From positions 1-14,586 of the forward strand of contig JAPYTU010000036.1 in assembly GCA_029940715.1 (NCBI GenBank): 14,586 nucleotides of DNA, in the 5' to 3' direction. Origin of the DNA: Cytophagales bacterium. GTDB lineage: Bacteria; Bacteroidota; Bacteroidia; Cytophagales; MED-G16. The translations under genes were made by a program, and so were the position numbers. The notes beneath the pieces are model-generated. The model searched no databases. It was given only the letters and a program-made list of their open reading frames with translations, and was not told where the DNA came from. Below, piece by piece: positions 6,130 to 13,673 of this stretch. Each line of letters opens with the position of its first letter. Position 1 is the stretch's first letter.

Positions 6130-7735
6130 AATAACCTGGCCCTTTTATAAATCTACCAGAAAATTTATTTGTATGTTCACCATTAAGTAATACTGGTATT
6201 CCATTTACAAGTACATGACTTACTCCAACCGCAAACTGAAGAGGTTCTTCAAAAGTGGCTTTATCATCAACTTTATTAGGATCAAAAATAACTACATCAG
6301 CAAAGTAATCCTTTTTTAACAAACCTCGATTCTTAAGATTTAAATTAGAAGCCGGTAAATGACTTAACCTTCTAACCCCTTCCTGTAAAGAAATTAAATT
6401 TTCATCTCTTGAGTATTTACCAAGAACTCTAATAAAGCTTCCAAAAGCTCTAGGATGAGTTCTAAATTTATTGCTTATATCGCTATATGTACCTGCATCA
6501 GAACAAAATGATACCCATGGAATTTGCATTTTCTTCGCTATATTTTCATCTGACATGCTAAAATATATACACTGTATTCTATTATCATCTTCGATAATCA
6601 TATCAATAATAGCTTCTTCAGGAGATTGACCCCTCATTCTAGCAGCTTCAGCTACAGTTTTTGCTAAATATTTTTTTGACATATTACTAGTCTTAAACCC
6701 TACCATGAGTATTCCTTCTGGGGGTTGTTCTGATAATTCTTTTCTTATATCTGCAAGAAGTCTTGGTCTAACTTCAGGATCTTGCATTCTATTAATCCAT
6801 GCTTTATGTCCACCCGCCTGAACCCATGTTGGAATAACACCTGTTAAGCCTGTTGAACTTGCATTATACGTATATATATCTGCAGTAATTTTATGTCCTT
6901 CAGATCTAACTTGATTAACCCTTTCTATCAAAGAATCTAACATATGCCAATTTGATTCTCTTGAAGCTTTAAGATGATATATCTCTGATGGTATATTTGC
7001 TTCTTTTGATATAGTTATCAATTCTTCCAATGCTTCTAGAAGTTTACTATCTTCATTTCTCATATGTGAAATGTACATTCCCCCATTTTCAGAAGCAACC
7101 TTACATAATTCTATAAGTTCTTCTGTGGAAGCATAATCACCAGGAGCATAAATTAGAGAAGATCCTATACCCATAGCCCCTTCTTCCATGGATTGTTTTA
7201 CTATATCTCGCATCTTGTTTAATTCATTCTCAGTAGCACTCCTATTATCATAACCTACTTCTAAAATTCTTACTGTAGCAGCTCCTAAAAAAGAGGCTAT
7301 ATTAGTTGAAACACCATTGTTCTCTAAAGCTTCCATTGCACCACCAAAAGTTGTATATTTTCCATCATTCCAATATGGACCAGGAGATGTTCCTTCTCCA
7401 AAAACTTCAAGAGTAACACCTTGTTTTATATCACTTAATGATTTTCCGTCATCCATTAATGAGCCATACCCCCAACTAAGCATATTAATAAATCCAGGAG
7501 ATATTGCAAGCCCTGTACCATCAATGGTTGTATCAGCATCAAAAACTGTATTTTCACCAACATATACTATTTTATCACCTATCAATCCAACAGATCCAAT
7601 AAATGGATTTTCTCCACTGCCATCATAAATTGTACCATTATAAATTACCAAATCACATTTAATTGGTTCACTAGTACAAGAACATAAGATTAAGAAAAAG
7701 ATTATTAATATTTTTATAGGATTGATATTAATCAT
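6119..7735 (-). CDS. D-aminoacylase / N-acyl-D-amino-acid deacylase-like amidohydrolase, predicted lipoprotein
   Basis: Amidohydrolase-superfamily protein resembling N-acyl-D-amino-acid deacylases, which remove the acyl group from D-amino acids. A lipoprotein signal ends LCSC (C20). Residues ~27-80 form the small beta domain (IYNGTIYDGSG), followed by a barrel from SPGF (79-82), closing again with beta-domain strands (ADVVIFDP, about 479-486). The metal-site histidines are visible as H224 (ISHMRNE) and H254 (EIYHLKAS), and the catalytic-type Asp as D413 in FCSDAG. The usual HxH after PGF is absent (INMLSW, 83-88), and the canonical bridging Cys (GNCG in relatives) is replaced around GEGT (113-116). 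I recall this as a recurrent subfamily rather than a broken copy, since the gene is intact (538 residues). The true substrate is uncertain. Its stop codon abuts that of the convergent sulfatase; it is divergent from the following beta-barrel gene. Confidence 0.85.
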   Translation of the reverse strand: MININPIKILIIFFLILCSCTSEPIKCDLVIYNGTIYDGSGENPFIGSVGLIGDKIVYVGENTVFDADTTIDGTGLAISPGFINMLSWGYGSLMDDGKSLSDIKQGVTLEVFGEGTSPGPYWNDGKYTTFGGAMEALENNGVSTNIASFLGAATVRILEVGYDNRSATENELNKMRDIVKQSMEEGAMGIGSSLIYAPGDYASTEELIELCKVASENGGMYISHMRNEDSKLLEALEELITISKEANIPSEIYHLKASRESNWHMLDSLIERVNQVRSEGHKITADIYTYNASSTGLTGVIPTWVQAGGHKAWINRMQDPEVRPRLLADIRKELSEQPPEGILMVGFKTSNMSKKYLAKTVAEAARMRGQSPEEAIIDMIIEDDNRIQCIYFSMSDENIAKKMQIPWVSFCSDAGTYSDISNKFRTHPRAFGSFIRVLGKYSRDENLISLQEGVRRLSHLPASNLNLKNRGLLKKDYFADVVIFDPNKVDDKATFEEPLQFAVGVSHVLVNGIPVLLNGEHTNKFSGRFIKGPGYLEK

Positions 7736-7798
7736 AACTAATTTTATTTTAAATTATTATTTAATATAATAATATTAATTATTAAGATTGATTTCATA

Positions 7799-8347
7799 AT
7801 GAAAAAAACATTTATATTATTTATAATAGTTTGTATTCCATACATTTCTTTTTGTCAAAATAAACAAAATAAATATTATAAACCTTATAGATTTTCAATG
7901 TCAAGTTTGACAAAATTGCCAATTGGTGAAACTAACAGATATGGTTTTGATATGGGATTTGGAGTAATGGGTGAGTTTACCTATACACTTGATCAAAAAG
8001 CAAAATATGAGATCTCCATAGAAGCCGGTTTCATTGGTACATTATCTTTTGACGAAAATTCTATTGACATTAATTACTTAATACCTGCAGGAATAAATAT
8101 CCATTATTATTTTTTTGATGAAGCATTTTCTCCGTTCGTAGGAATAGGTTATGGAATAGAAAATTTTGATAATGGAAAATCTATAACTAAAAACAAATAT
8201 GTCTTAAAGCCTACAATTGGTATATCATATGAAAAAATAAAAGTATTTGCGAGATATGGAATTATAAGTGAATATAATTCTATAGAAATTGGAATGAGTT
8301 ATTCATTCAAAGAAAGGCCTTGTGGTTGTTTTCCGACAAATAAGTAA
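7799..8347 (+). CDS. Small outer-membrane beta-barrel protein, function unknown
   Basis: Secreted 182-residue protein. Residues 1-~20 are a Sec signal peptide (MKKTFILFIIVCIPYISFCQ); the ISFC context is not a lipobox, so signal peptidase I is expected. The mature part alternates polar and hydrophobic/aromatic residues in strands such as FGVMGEFTYTL, YEISIEAGFIGTL, AGINIHYYFF, SPFVGIGYGIE, LKPTIGISYE, VFARYGI and SIEIGMSYSF, as in small porin-like barrels (perhaps eight strands). The strand ending SYSF (167-170) looks like the terminal barrel strand, but a 12-residue tail with C175 and C177 (CGC) follows it. I do not recognise a named family. Monocistronic: 63 nt of almost pure A/T separate it from the divergent amidohydrolase, and its stop lies 2 nt from that of lgt. 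The spacer shows only an imperfect TAAGATTG (7783-7790) and no clear promoter. Confidence 0.75.
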   Translation: MKKTFILFIIVCIPYISFCQNKQNKYYKPYRFSMSSLTKLPIGETNRYGFDMGFGVMGEFTYTLDQKAKYEISIEAGFIGTLSFDENSIDINYLIPAGINIHYYFFDEAFSPFVGIGYGIENFDNGKSITKNKYVLKPTIGISYEKIKVFARYGIISEYNSIEIGMSYSFKERPCGCFPTNK

Positions 8348-8349
8348 AA

Positions 8350-9426
8350 TTATTTTGATGTTTTTTTGGGAAAAGTTTTTATAAATATTACGAGACCAAT
8401 CATTATCATTGGTATACTTAACCATTGTCCCATATTAAGAGGAATGTCAGCCTCCCAATCAACTTGATTTTCTTTAAGAAGTTCATCCACAATTCTTAAA
8501 GACCAAAGGGTAATCATAAAAATTGAAAAAATAAATCCATTGTTTATAAAAGATCTTTTAAAATACCATAATGAAAATAATCCTATAAACAAAAGCATAC
8601 AATAAAAAGCTTCATATAATTGAGCAGGATGTCTGGGTATTCCAACTGTATAGATTTCAGCATAATAATTATCTCCATTTTTGAATATTTTGTAGTCTAA
8701 ATCTTCAGAAGGATTCTGATATATATGATTTCTAATATTTTCATATCCAATTAAAAAACTTTTAATATCATTTTTATAATAGTTATTCTCATAATCCTCA
8801 TCTAACTCTAATCCGTCTTTATAATTTATTCTAATAGTTATTGGAATTCCATTTTCATTTTTATTTCCTTCTCTTTTTAAAAAATTGATTTCATCTACCC
8901 TTCCATCAAACCTATACATTAAAATATCATTTGTGTTTCTAGCAAAGACAACACCATTTCCAGATTCTGTGGGTAAACCCAATATTTCAGAGTTCATAAA
9001 ATTTCCAATTCTAATAAAAGCCCCCGCAAGACACACTACAATAACTACTCTATCTATAACCCAAAAGAAAGATTCATTAACTTTTTTTGCATATATAATT
9101 AATCCCAATATAATAGCTATAGCTGCTCCATGACTTGCTAATCCACCCTCCCATATGTATAAAATTTTAAGTGGGTTAGATAAATAGTAAATCGGATCAT
9201 AAAACAAACAATGTCCAATTCTAGCTCCTAAAATAGTTGCTATAACCATATAAATCGTAAGACGTTCAACTTCATCTGGATTTCTTCCATCTAATTTATA
9301 AATCCTAGTCATAATGCTTGAACCAACTATAAAACCTGAAGCAAAAAGAAGCCCATACCATCTAGGTGGGAAACCTGAAATAATTTCTGGATCAGCATTC
9401 CAAAGAATATAAAATAACTCTATCAT
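8350..9426 (-). CDS. lgt: Phosphatidylglycerol-prolipoprotein diacylglyceryl transferase
   Basis: Inner-membrane enzyme that transfers diacylglycerol from phosphatidylglycerol to the lipobox cysteine of prolipoproteins, the first step of lipoprotein maturation. Diagnostic residues are present: PRWYGLLF near the N-terminus (21-28), H99 in GGLASHGA, the Lgt signature IRIGNFMNSEILG (138-150, with R139, N142, E147, G150), PRHPAQLYEA (264-273) and the closing MGQWLSIPM (332-340). At 358 residues it is longer than E. coli Lgt (291). The extra length lies between the signature and PRHPAQLYEA: about 113 residues here against roughly 40 in E. coli, mostly charged and Tyr/Asn/Asp-rich (about 165-258). 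This is probably an enlarged periplasmic domain. Last gene of the leftward block, 2 nt after trkH. It would process the lipoproteins encoded at 2427, 4556 and 7735. Confidence 0.95.
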   Translation of the reverse strand: MIELFYILWNADPEIISGFPPRWYGLLFASGFIVGSSIMTRIYKLDGRNPDEVERLTIYMVIATILGARIGHCLFYDPIYYLSNPLKILYIWEGGLASHGAAIAIILGLIIYAKKVNESFFWVIDRVVIVVCLAGAFIRIGNFMNSEILGLPTESGNGVVFARNTNDILMYRFDGRVDEINFLKREGNKNENGIPITIRINYKDGLELDEDYENNYYKNDIKSFLIGYENIRNHIYQNPSEDLDYKIFKNGDNYYAEIYTVGIPRHPAQLYEAFYCMLLFIGLFSLWYFKRSFINNGFIFSIFMITLWSLRIVDELLKENQVDWEADIPLNMGQWLSIPMIMIGLVIFIKTFPKKTSK

Positions 9427-9428
9427 AA

Positions 9429-10886
9429 TTAATTATGTTTCCAAAAAACTGGAGTTAAAATCATTAAAAAAGTAAATAATTCTAACCTACCTATAAACAT
9501 TAGTAAAGCTAAAAACCATTTTCCAGCAATTGGAATACTACTGTATGTAGCATCTGGTCCAACAGACCCTATTCCAGGTCCAACATTTCCTAAAGAAGCA
9601 GCAACTGAACCAATCGCAGTCATAAAATCTACACCTAATAATGTCATAATTAATGCCCCTAAAGAAAAAATAACTACATATAACATCATAAATGCCAATA
9701 TGTTAAATACAACATTTTCAGGAATTTTTGAATTATTAAATCTAAGAGTAAAAACTCCAGATTGATGAATCTGCTTCTTTAATTCTATATACGTATTTTT
9801 TAACAAAATAACATGACGAACAATTTTAACACCTCCAGAAGTCGATCCTGCTGAAGCACCAAAAAACATTAATATAAAAAACAGAATCGTTAAAAAATCA
9901 CTCCAACCCGTATAATCCGCAGTACTAAAACCTGAAGTTGTAATTATAGAAGCAACATTAAATAAAGCAATTCTAAAAGTTTCTTCAACACTAGAAATAT
10001 CATATTGTAATAAAGAAATAAAAACAAGTAAAGAAACGATAAGAACAAATAAAAAATAAATTCTAAATTCTTCATTATAAAATACTTTCTTAAAATTTAA
10101 TTTGAGTCCAAAATATATTAAAGTAAAATTTGTTGCAGAAATCATCATGAAAAGAATTATTGTATAATGTATTATTGGTGAATCAAAATATCCAATACTA
10201 GCATCTTTTGTAGAGAATCCACCTGTAGCAAAGGTTGTCATGGCATGATTAACGGCATCAAATAAACTCATTCCTTCAGCATATAAAATAAAAAATAATA
10301 GTACTGTAAATGATATGTAAATAATCCATAATCTTTTTGCGGTTTCTTTTATTCTAGGTTTTAATTTATCTAGGGATACTCCAGGAGCTTCAGCAACAAA
10401 TAATTGCATTCCTCCAATCCCCAAGAATGGTAAAATAGCAACAGCTAAAACTATAATTCCCATGCCACCAATCCATTGAGTAAGACTTCTCCAAAATAAA
10501 ATTCCATGATCTAAAGATTCAATATTATTTAAAATTGTTGCTCCAGTAGTTGTATATCCAGAAACCGTTTCAAAAAAAGCATCTGTTAAGGAAGGAATTT
10601 GACCCGAAAGAACATAAGGTAGCATTCCAAATAAACACATAAAAATCCAACTAGATGTAACTATTAGATAGCCATCTCTTCTTTTTAAATCTTTATTTCC
10701 TTTATTTTTTGTTAAATGATAAAATTGAAATCCAACTGCAATATTTAAAAATGATGAAATTAATATTCCAATAAATGAATTTTCATTAAAGTAAATGCCA
10801 AAGGGCACAGCAGTTAACATCAAAACCCCATTTATCATCAGTAGAATTCCAATGATATTACCTATAGCATTTAAATTAAATTTCAT
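9429..10886 (-). CDS. trkH: Trk-type potassium uptake channel subunit TrkH
   Basis: Membrane subunit of the Trk/Ktr K+ uptake system. It is built from four M1-P-M2 repeats whose selectivity-filter glycines are all visible: TTTGA (112-116), ATGGF (220-224), TTSGF (316-320) and GNVGPG (433-438). The segment FFGASAGSTSGGVKIVR (341-357) lies in the third-repeat helix region that gates the pore in this family. The 485 residues match full-length TrkH. It overlaps trkA by 4 nt (ATGA, 10883-10886), a standard translational-coupling arrangement that also fixes the start. Ion flow is expected to be controlled by the TrkA ring on the cytoplasmic face. Confidence 0.95.
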   Translation of the reverse strand: MKFNLNAIGNIIGILLMINGVLMLTAVPFGIYFNENSFIGILISSFLNIAVGFQFYHLTKNKGNKDLKRRDGYLIVTSSWIFMCLFGMLPYVLSGQIPSLTDAFFETVSGYTTTGATILNNIESLDHGILFWRSLTQWIGGMGIIVLAVAILPFLGIGGMQLFVAEAPGVSLDKLKPRIKETAKRLWIIYISFTVLLFFILYAEGMSLFDAVNHAMTTFATGGFSTKDASIGYFDSPIIHYTIILFMMISATNFTLIYFGLKLNFKKVFYNEEFRIYFLFVLIVSLLVFISLLQYDISSVEETFRIALFNVASIITTSGFSTADYTGWSDFLTILFFILMFFGASAGSTSGGVKIVRHVILLKNTYIELKKQIHQSGVFTLRFNNSKIPENVVFNILAFMMLYVVIFSLGALIMTLLGVDFMTAIGSVAASLGNVGPGIGSVGPDATYSSIPIAGKWFLALLMFIGRLELFTFLMILTPVFWKHN

Positions 10887-12244
10887 TTAAACATTGATTC
10901 AATAGAATGCAAAGATTCGTGTTTACTTACTATAATAACTCTATCTTTTACTTCAAATTCAAAATCACCTCTAGGAAGTAGTGGTTTGTTATTTCTAATT
11001 ACACCTCCAACAACTCCCGATTTAGGAAAATCTAAATCTTTTAATTTATTAGTTAAAACTTTAGAATTTTCTTTTACCTCAACCTCCACAACTTCTGCAT
11101 CAACACCCTGAAGTAAGGTAAAATTTATAACTTCATCTTCTCGTATGTATTTAAATATAAAATTAGCAGCCAAATATTTAATATTAATAGTTGTATTAAC
11201 ACCCATATTTTGAGCCAGTGGAATATAATCTATATTTTCAACTTGAGAAATAGTTTTCTTAACGCCTGATTCTTTTGCCGCAAGAGCAGCTAAAATATTT
11301 TTTTCAGTTTCATTAGAAAGAGCAAGAAAAGCATCCATCTCATCTAACCCTTCATCCATTAAAAAATTTACATCTGCTCCATTTCCATTAAGTACCATGA
11401 CATTTGGTAAATTATCTGCAAGTTTTTCACAATTTTCTCTATCCTCACAAATTAATTTAATATTATATTTTTTTGATAAATGTTTAGCAGTTATATATGC
11501 TAAATCTGATCCACCATAAATCATAATGTTTTTAATGGAAGCATGTTTCTTTCCCGTTAATGAAAGAACTCTATCAATTCCTTGATTTGACTTTGCAACA
11601 AAATAAGCATGATCACCTTCCTTAAATATATTATTTGATCTTGGAATTATAGTTTCATTTTTAATTTCTCCTGTTGTTTCTCTTACAATTGCAACTGTAG
11701 TAAAATCTATATCGGGATTTAAATGAGCGGTCTCAGCCAAAGTTTTATCCTTTAATGCAGAATTATCATCTATCATAATTCCTATTAAATGCAATAGGCC
11801 CTTATCAAACTCAACTGCATCTGTTGCCGCTGATTCTTTTAATAAAGTCTTAATTTCATTTGCCCCCAATGTTTCAGGATATATAACTTTATCAATACCA
11901 ATTGATTCTAAATTAAAAGTATCTTTTCTATGAAGTAATTCTGTATTTGAAATTCTAGCTATACATTTTTTTACTCCCAAACTCTTCCCTATTGCACAAG
12001 CAAGAATATTTACCTGTTGGGAAGACGTTACTGCTATAAGAAGATCACATCTATCAGCTCGAGCATTTTCTAAAACTCTTAGTGATGTCGCATCACCTTT
12101 TATCGTAGACACATCTAAATTTTTCGAAGCTCTCTCAAGAGCCTTTTCATTATTATCAATTATGACAATATCATGTTCCTCTTGCGCAAGTAACTTAGAA
12201 AGATGAAATCCTACTTCACCGGTTCCTGCAATAATTATTTTCAT
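10883..12244 (-). CDS. trkA: Trk potassium uptake regulatory subunit TrkA (two RCK domains)
   Basis: Cytoplasmic nucleotide-binding regulator of TrkH. It has the full two-domain layout: RCK_N 1 (about 1-130) with the dinucleotide-binding GTGEVG (7-12) and D30 at the end of strand two; RCK_C 1 (about 140-225); RCK_N 2 (about 236-355); RCK_C 2 (about 375-453). The second Rossmann motif is degenerate: IYGGSDLA (242-249) lacks the last glycine of GxGxxG, so NAD(H) or ATP binding probably resides mainly in the first domain. The 453 residues are typical of double-RCK TrkA. The start at 12244 is supported by homology from the first residue (MKIIIAGTGEVG) and by a promoter-like element just upstream. 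Confidence 0.95.
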   Translation of the reverse strand: MKIIIAGTGEVGFHLSKLLAQEEHDIVIIDNNEKALERASKNLDVSTIKGDATSLRVLENARADRCDLLIAVTSSQQVNILACAIGKSLGVKKCIARISNTELLHRKDTFNLESIGIDKVIYPETLGANEIKTLLKESAATDAVEFDKGLLHLIGIMIDDNSALKDKTLAETAHLNPDIDFTTVAIVRETTGEIKNETIIPRSNNIFKEGDHAYFVAKSNQGIDRVLSLTGKKHASIKNIMIYGGSDLAYITAKHLSKKYNIKLICEDRENCEKLADNLPNVMVLNGNGADVNFLMDEGLDEMDAFLALSNETEKNILAALAAKESGVKKTISQVENIDYIPLAQNMGVNTTINIKYLAANFIFKYIREDEVINFTLLQGVDAEVVEVEVKENSKVLTNKLKDLDFPKSGVVGGVIRNNKPLLPRGDFEFEVKDRVIIVSKHESLHSIESMFK

Positions 12245-12265
12245 TAATTACTTTTTAACAGGTTA

Positions 12266-12273
12266 CAAATATA
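12266..12273 (-). promoter_or_regulatory. Candidate internal -7 element for trkA-trkH-lgt
   Basis: The minus strand reads TATATTTG at 12273-12266, an exact match to the Bacteroidetes -7 element TAnnTTTG. It lies in the only sizeable gap (40 nt) of the leftward block, about 21 nt before the trkA ATG. No good -33 TTTG is found 17-23 nt upstream, inside the end of the symporter gene, so any promoter here may be weak. Confidence 0.35.
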
Positions 12274-12284
12274 AAAATTTGTTA

Positions 12285-13673
12285 TTATTTGTGTTCATTT
12301 AATGTTTTAAAATATTTTACAGACTTTTTATCAATTTTGGAAGAAAGTATTAAAACAGAAATCATTGTGGGGAAAGCCATAATGCCATACGAAAGATCTA
12401 TTAGACTTATAACAAACTTTAATGAAGAAGTAGATCCTACTAAAATTAGTACCAAATAAATATATCGATAAATAAAACTATACCTTTCTCCAATCAAAAA
12501 AGCTAAACATCTTTCTCCAAAAAAAGACAAACTAAAAAGTGTGGTTATAGCAAAAGATAAAGTACAAACCAATAACAAATAAGGTCCAATCATTGGTAAA
12601 GAATCATTAAAAGCTTCAGCTACAACGGCGATTCCAGCATAATTATTATTTTCCCATGTACCACTAACCAATATACACAATGCTGTTAAAGTACAGACTA
12701 CAATTGTATCTATAAATGGACCTATCATAGATACCATTCCTTCTTGTATCGGATTATCTGTTTTACTTGCAGCATGAATAATTGGTGCTGTTCCAATTCC
12801 TGCTTCATTTGAAAAAGATGCTCTTCTAGCACCAATTAAAATTAAAGAACCAAGCGCTCCCCCTAAGACAGAATTTGCATAAAAAGCATCAGTAATAATT
12901 AAACTGATAGTTGGAATGATTTTAGTATAATTATCTATAATTATATAAAAAACTACCAGCATATATAATATGACCATAAATGGAGCTAATTTACTAGCTA
13001 CTCTTCCAATTCGTTTTATACCACCAAAGATTACCATAGATACTACAATAGAAATACAAATTCCAATTATAAAATCACTGATAAATTGATTTATATATAA
13101 TACATTGTTCTTTAAAAAAACTGAATTTATAATTTCAACAATTTGATTTGATTGAAAAATAGGTGAAACACCTAAAAGACCAAAAAAGCAAAATAAATAA
13201 GCTAAAAATTTCCAATTTTTTCCTAGCCCTTTTGAAATAACATACATTGGACCTCCAACAAATTGACCTTCCTTTTTATCTCTATACATAACTGCAAGAC
13301 TACATGTATAAAATTTTGTAATCATACCAAAAAAAGCAGTTACCCACATCCAAAATATAGCACCAGGACCTCCCATAATTATTGCTATAGCAACACCGCT
13401 TATATTTCCCATCCCAACAATTCCACCAATATGACTTGATACGCTTTCAAAAGAACTTATACCTTCAGATGAATTTGATTTTTTTTTCAATAATTTAAAT
13501 GCATGATTAAAATGTAATAATGGAATAAATTTTGAACGAATTAAAAGTATAAAACCACCGCCTAATAATAAAGAAACTAATACTGGTCCATTCCAAAGGA
13601 AATCAGCTGTATTTATAACCCATTCTGAAAAAAAATGTATTAAAGACACAAATAAAAAACAGAAGATTTCCAT
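12285..13673 (-). CDS. AGCS-family sodium:alanine/glycine symporter
   Basis: Inner-membrane Na+-coupled amino-acid symporter of the alanine/glycine:cation family. The family signature GGPGAIFWMWVTAFFG is intact at 101-116. Other family blocks are SHIGGIVGMGNISGVA (80-95), GPMYVISKGLG (141-151) and FSNEAGIGTAP (287-297). About 10-11 hydrophobic segments span the protein. The 462 residues are in the normal range. Its ATG shares one base with the ftsY stop (TAATG, 13675-13671), indicating translational coupling and supporting this start. Alanine or glycine is the usual substrate of the family; the exact one cannot be read here. It sits next to K+ uptake genes, so both membrane-transport steps may be made together, though this order may simply be housekeeping. 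Confidence 0.92.
   Translation of the reverse strand: MEIFCFLFVSLIHFFSEWVINTADFLWNGPVLVSLLLGGGFILLIRSKFIPLLHFNHAFKLLKKKSNSSEGISSFESVSSHIGGIVGMGNISGVAIAIIMGGPGAIFWMWVTAFFGMITKFYTCSLAVMYRDKKEGQFVGGPMYVISKGLGKNWKFLAYLFCFFGLLGVSPIFQSNQIVEIINSVFLKNNVLYINQFISDFIIGICISIVVSMVIFGGIKRIGRVASKLAPFMVILYMLVVFYIIIDNYTKIIPTISLIITDAFYANSVLGGALGSLILIGARRASFSNEAGIGTAPIIHAASKTDNPIQEGMVSMIGPFIDTIVVCTLTALCILVSGTWENNNYAGIAVVAEAFNDSLPMIGPYLLLVCTLSFAITTLFSLSFFGERCLAFLIGERYSFIYRYIYLVLILVGSTSSLKFVISLIDLSYGIMAFPTMISVLILSSKIDKKSVKYFKTLNEHK

Noticed and set aside
7317..7628. Plus-strand open frame inside the amidohydrolase gene
   Set aside because: Antisense shadow of the N-terminal half of a well-supported gene.
7783..7790. 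TAAGATTG as a -7 promoter element for the beta-barrel gene
   Set aside because: It has one mismatch, no TTTG at the -33 distance, and would place the start almost on the ATG. The spacer is nearly pure A/T, so chance is likely.
8346..8356. AAAAT-T-ATTTT inverted repeat between the beta-barrel and lgt stops
   Set aside because: Only a 5-bp A/T stem with a 1-nt loop, which cannot form a real hairpin.
8885..9133. Plus-strand open frame inside lgt
   Set aside because: Antisense to the Lgt signature region; no independent evidence.
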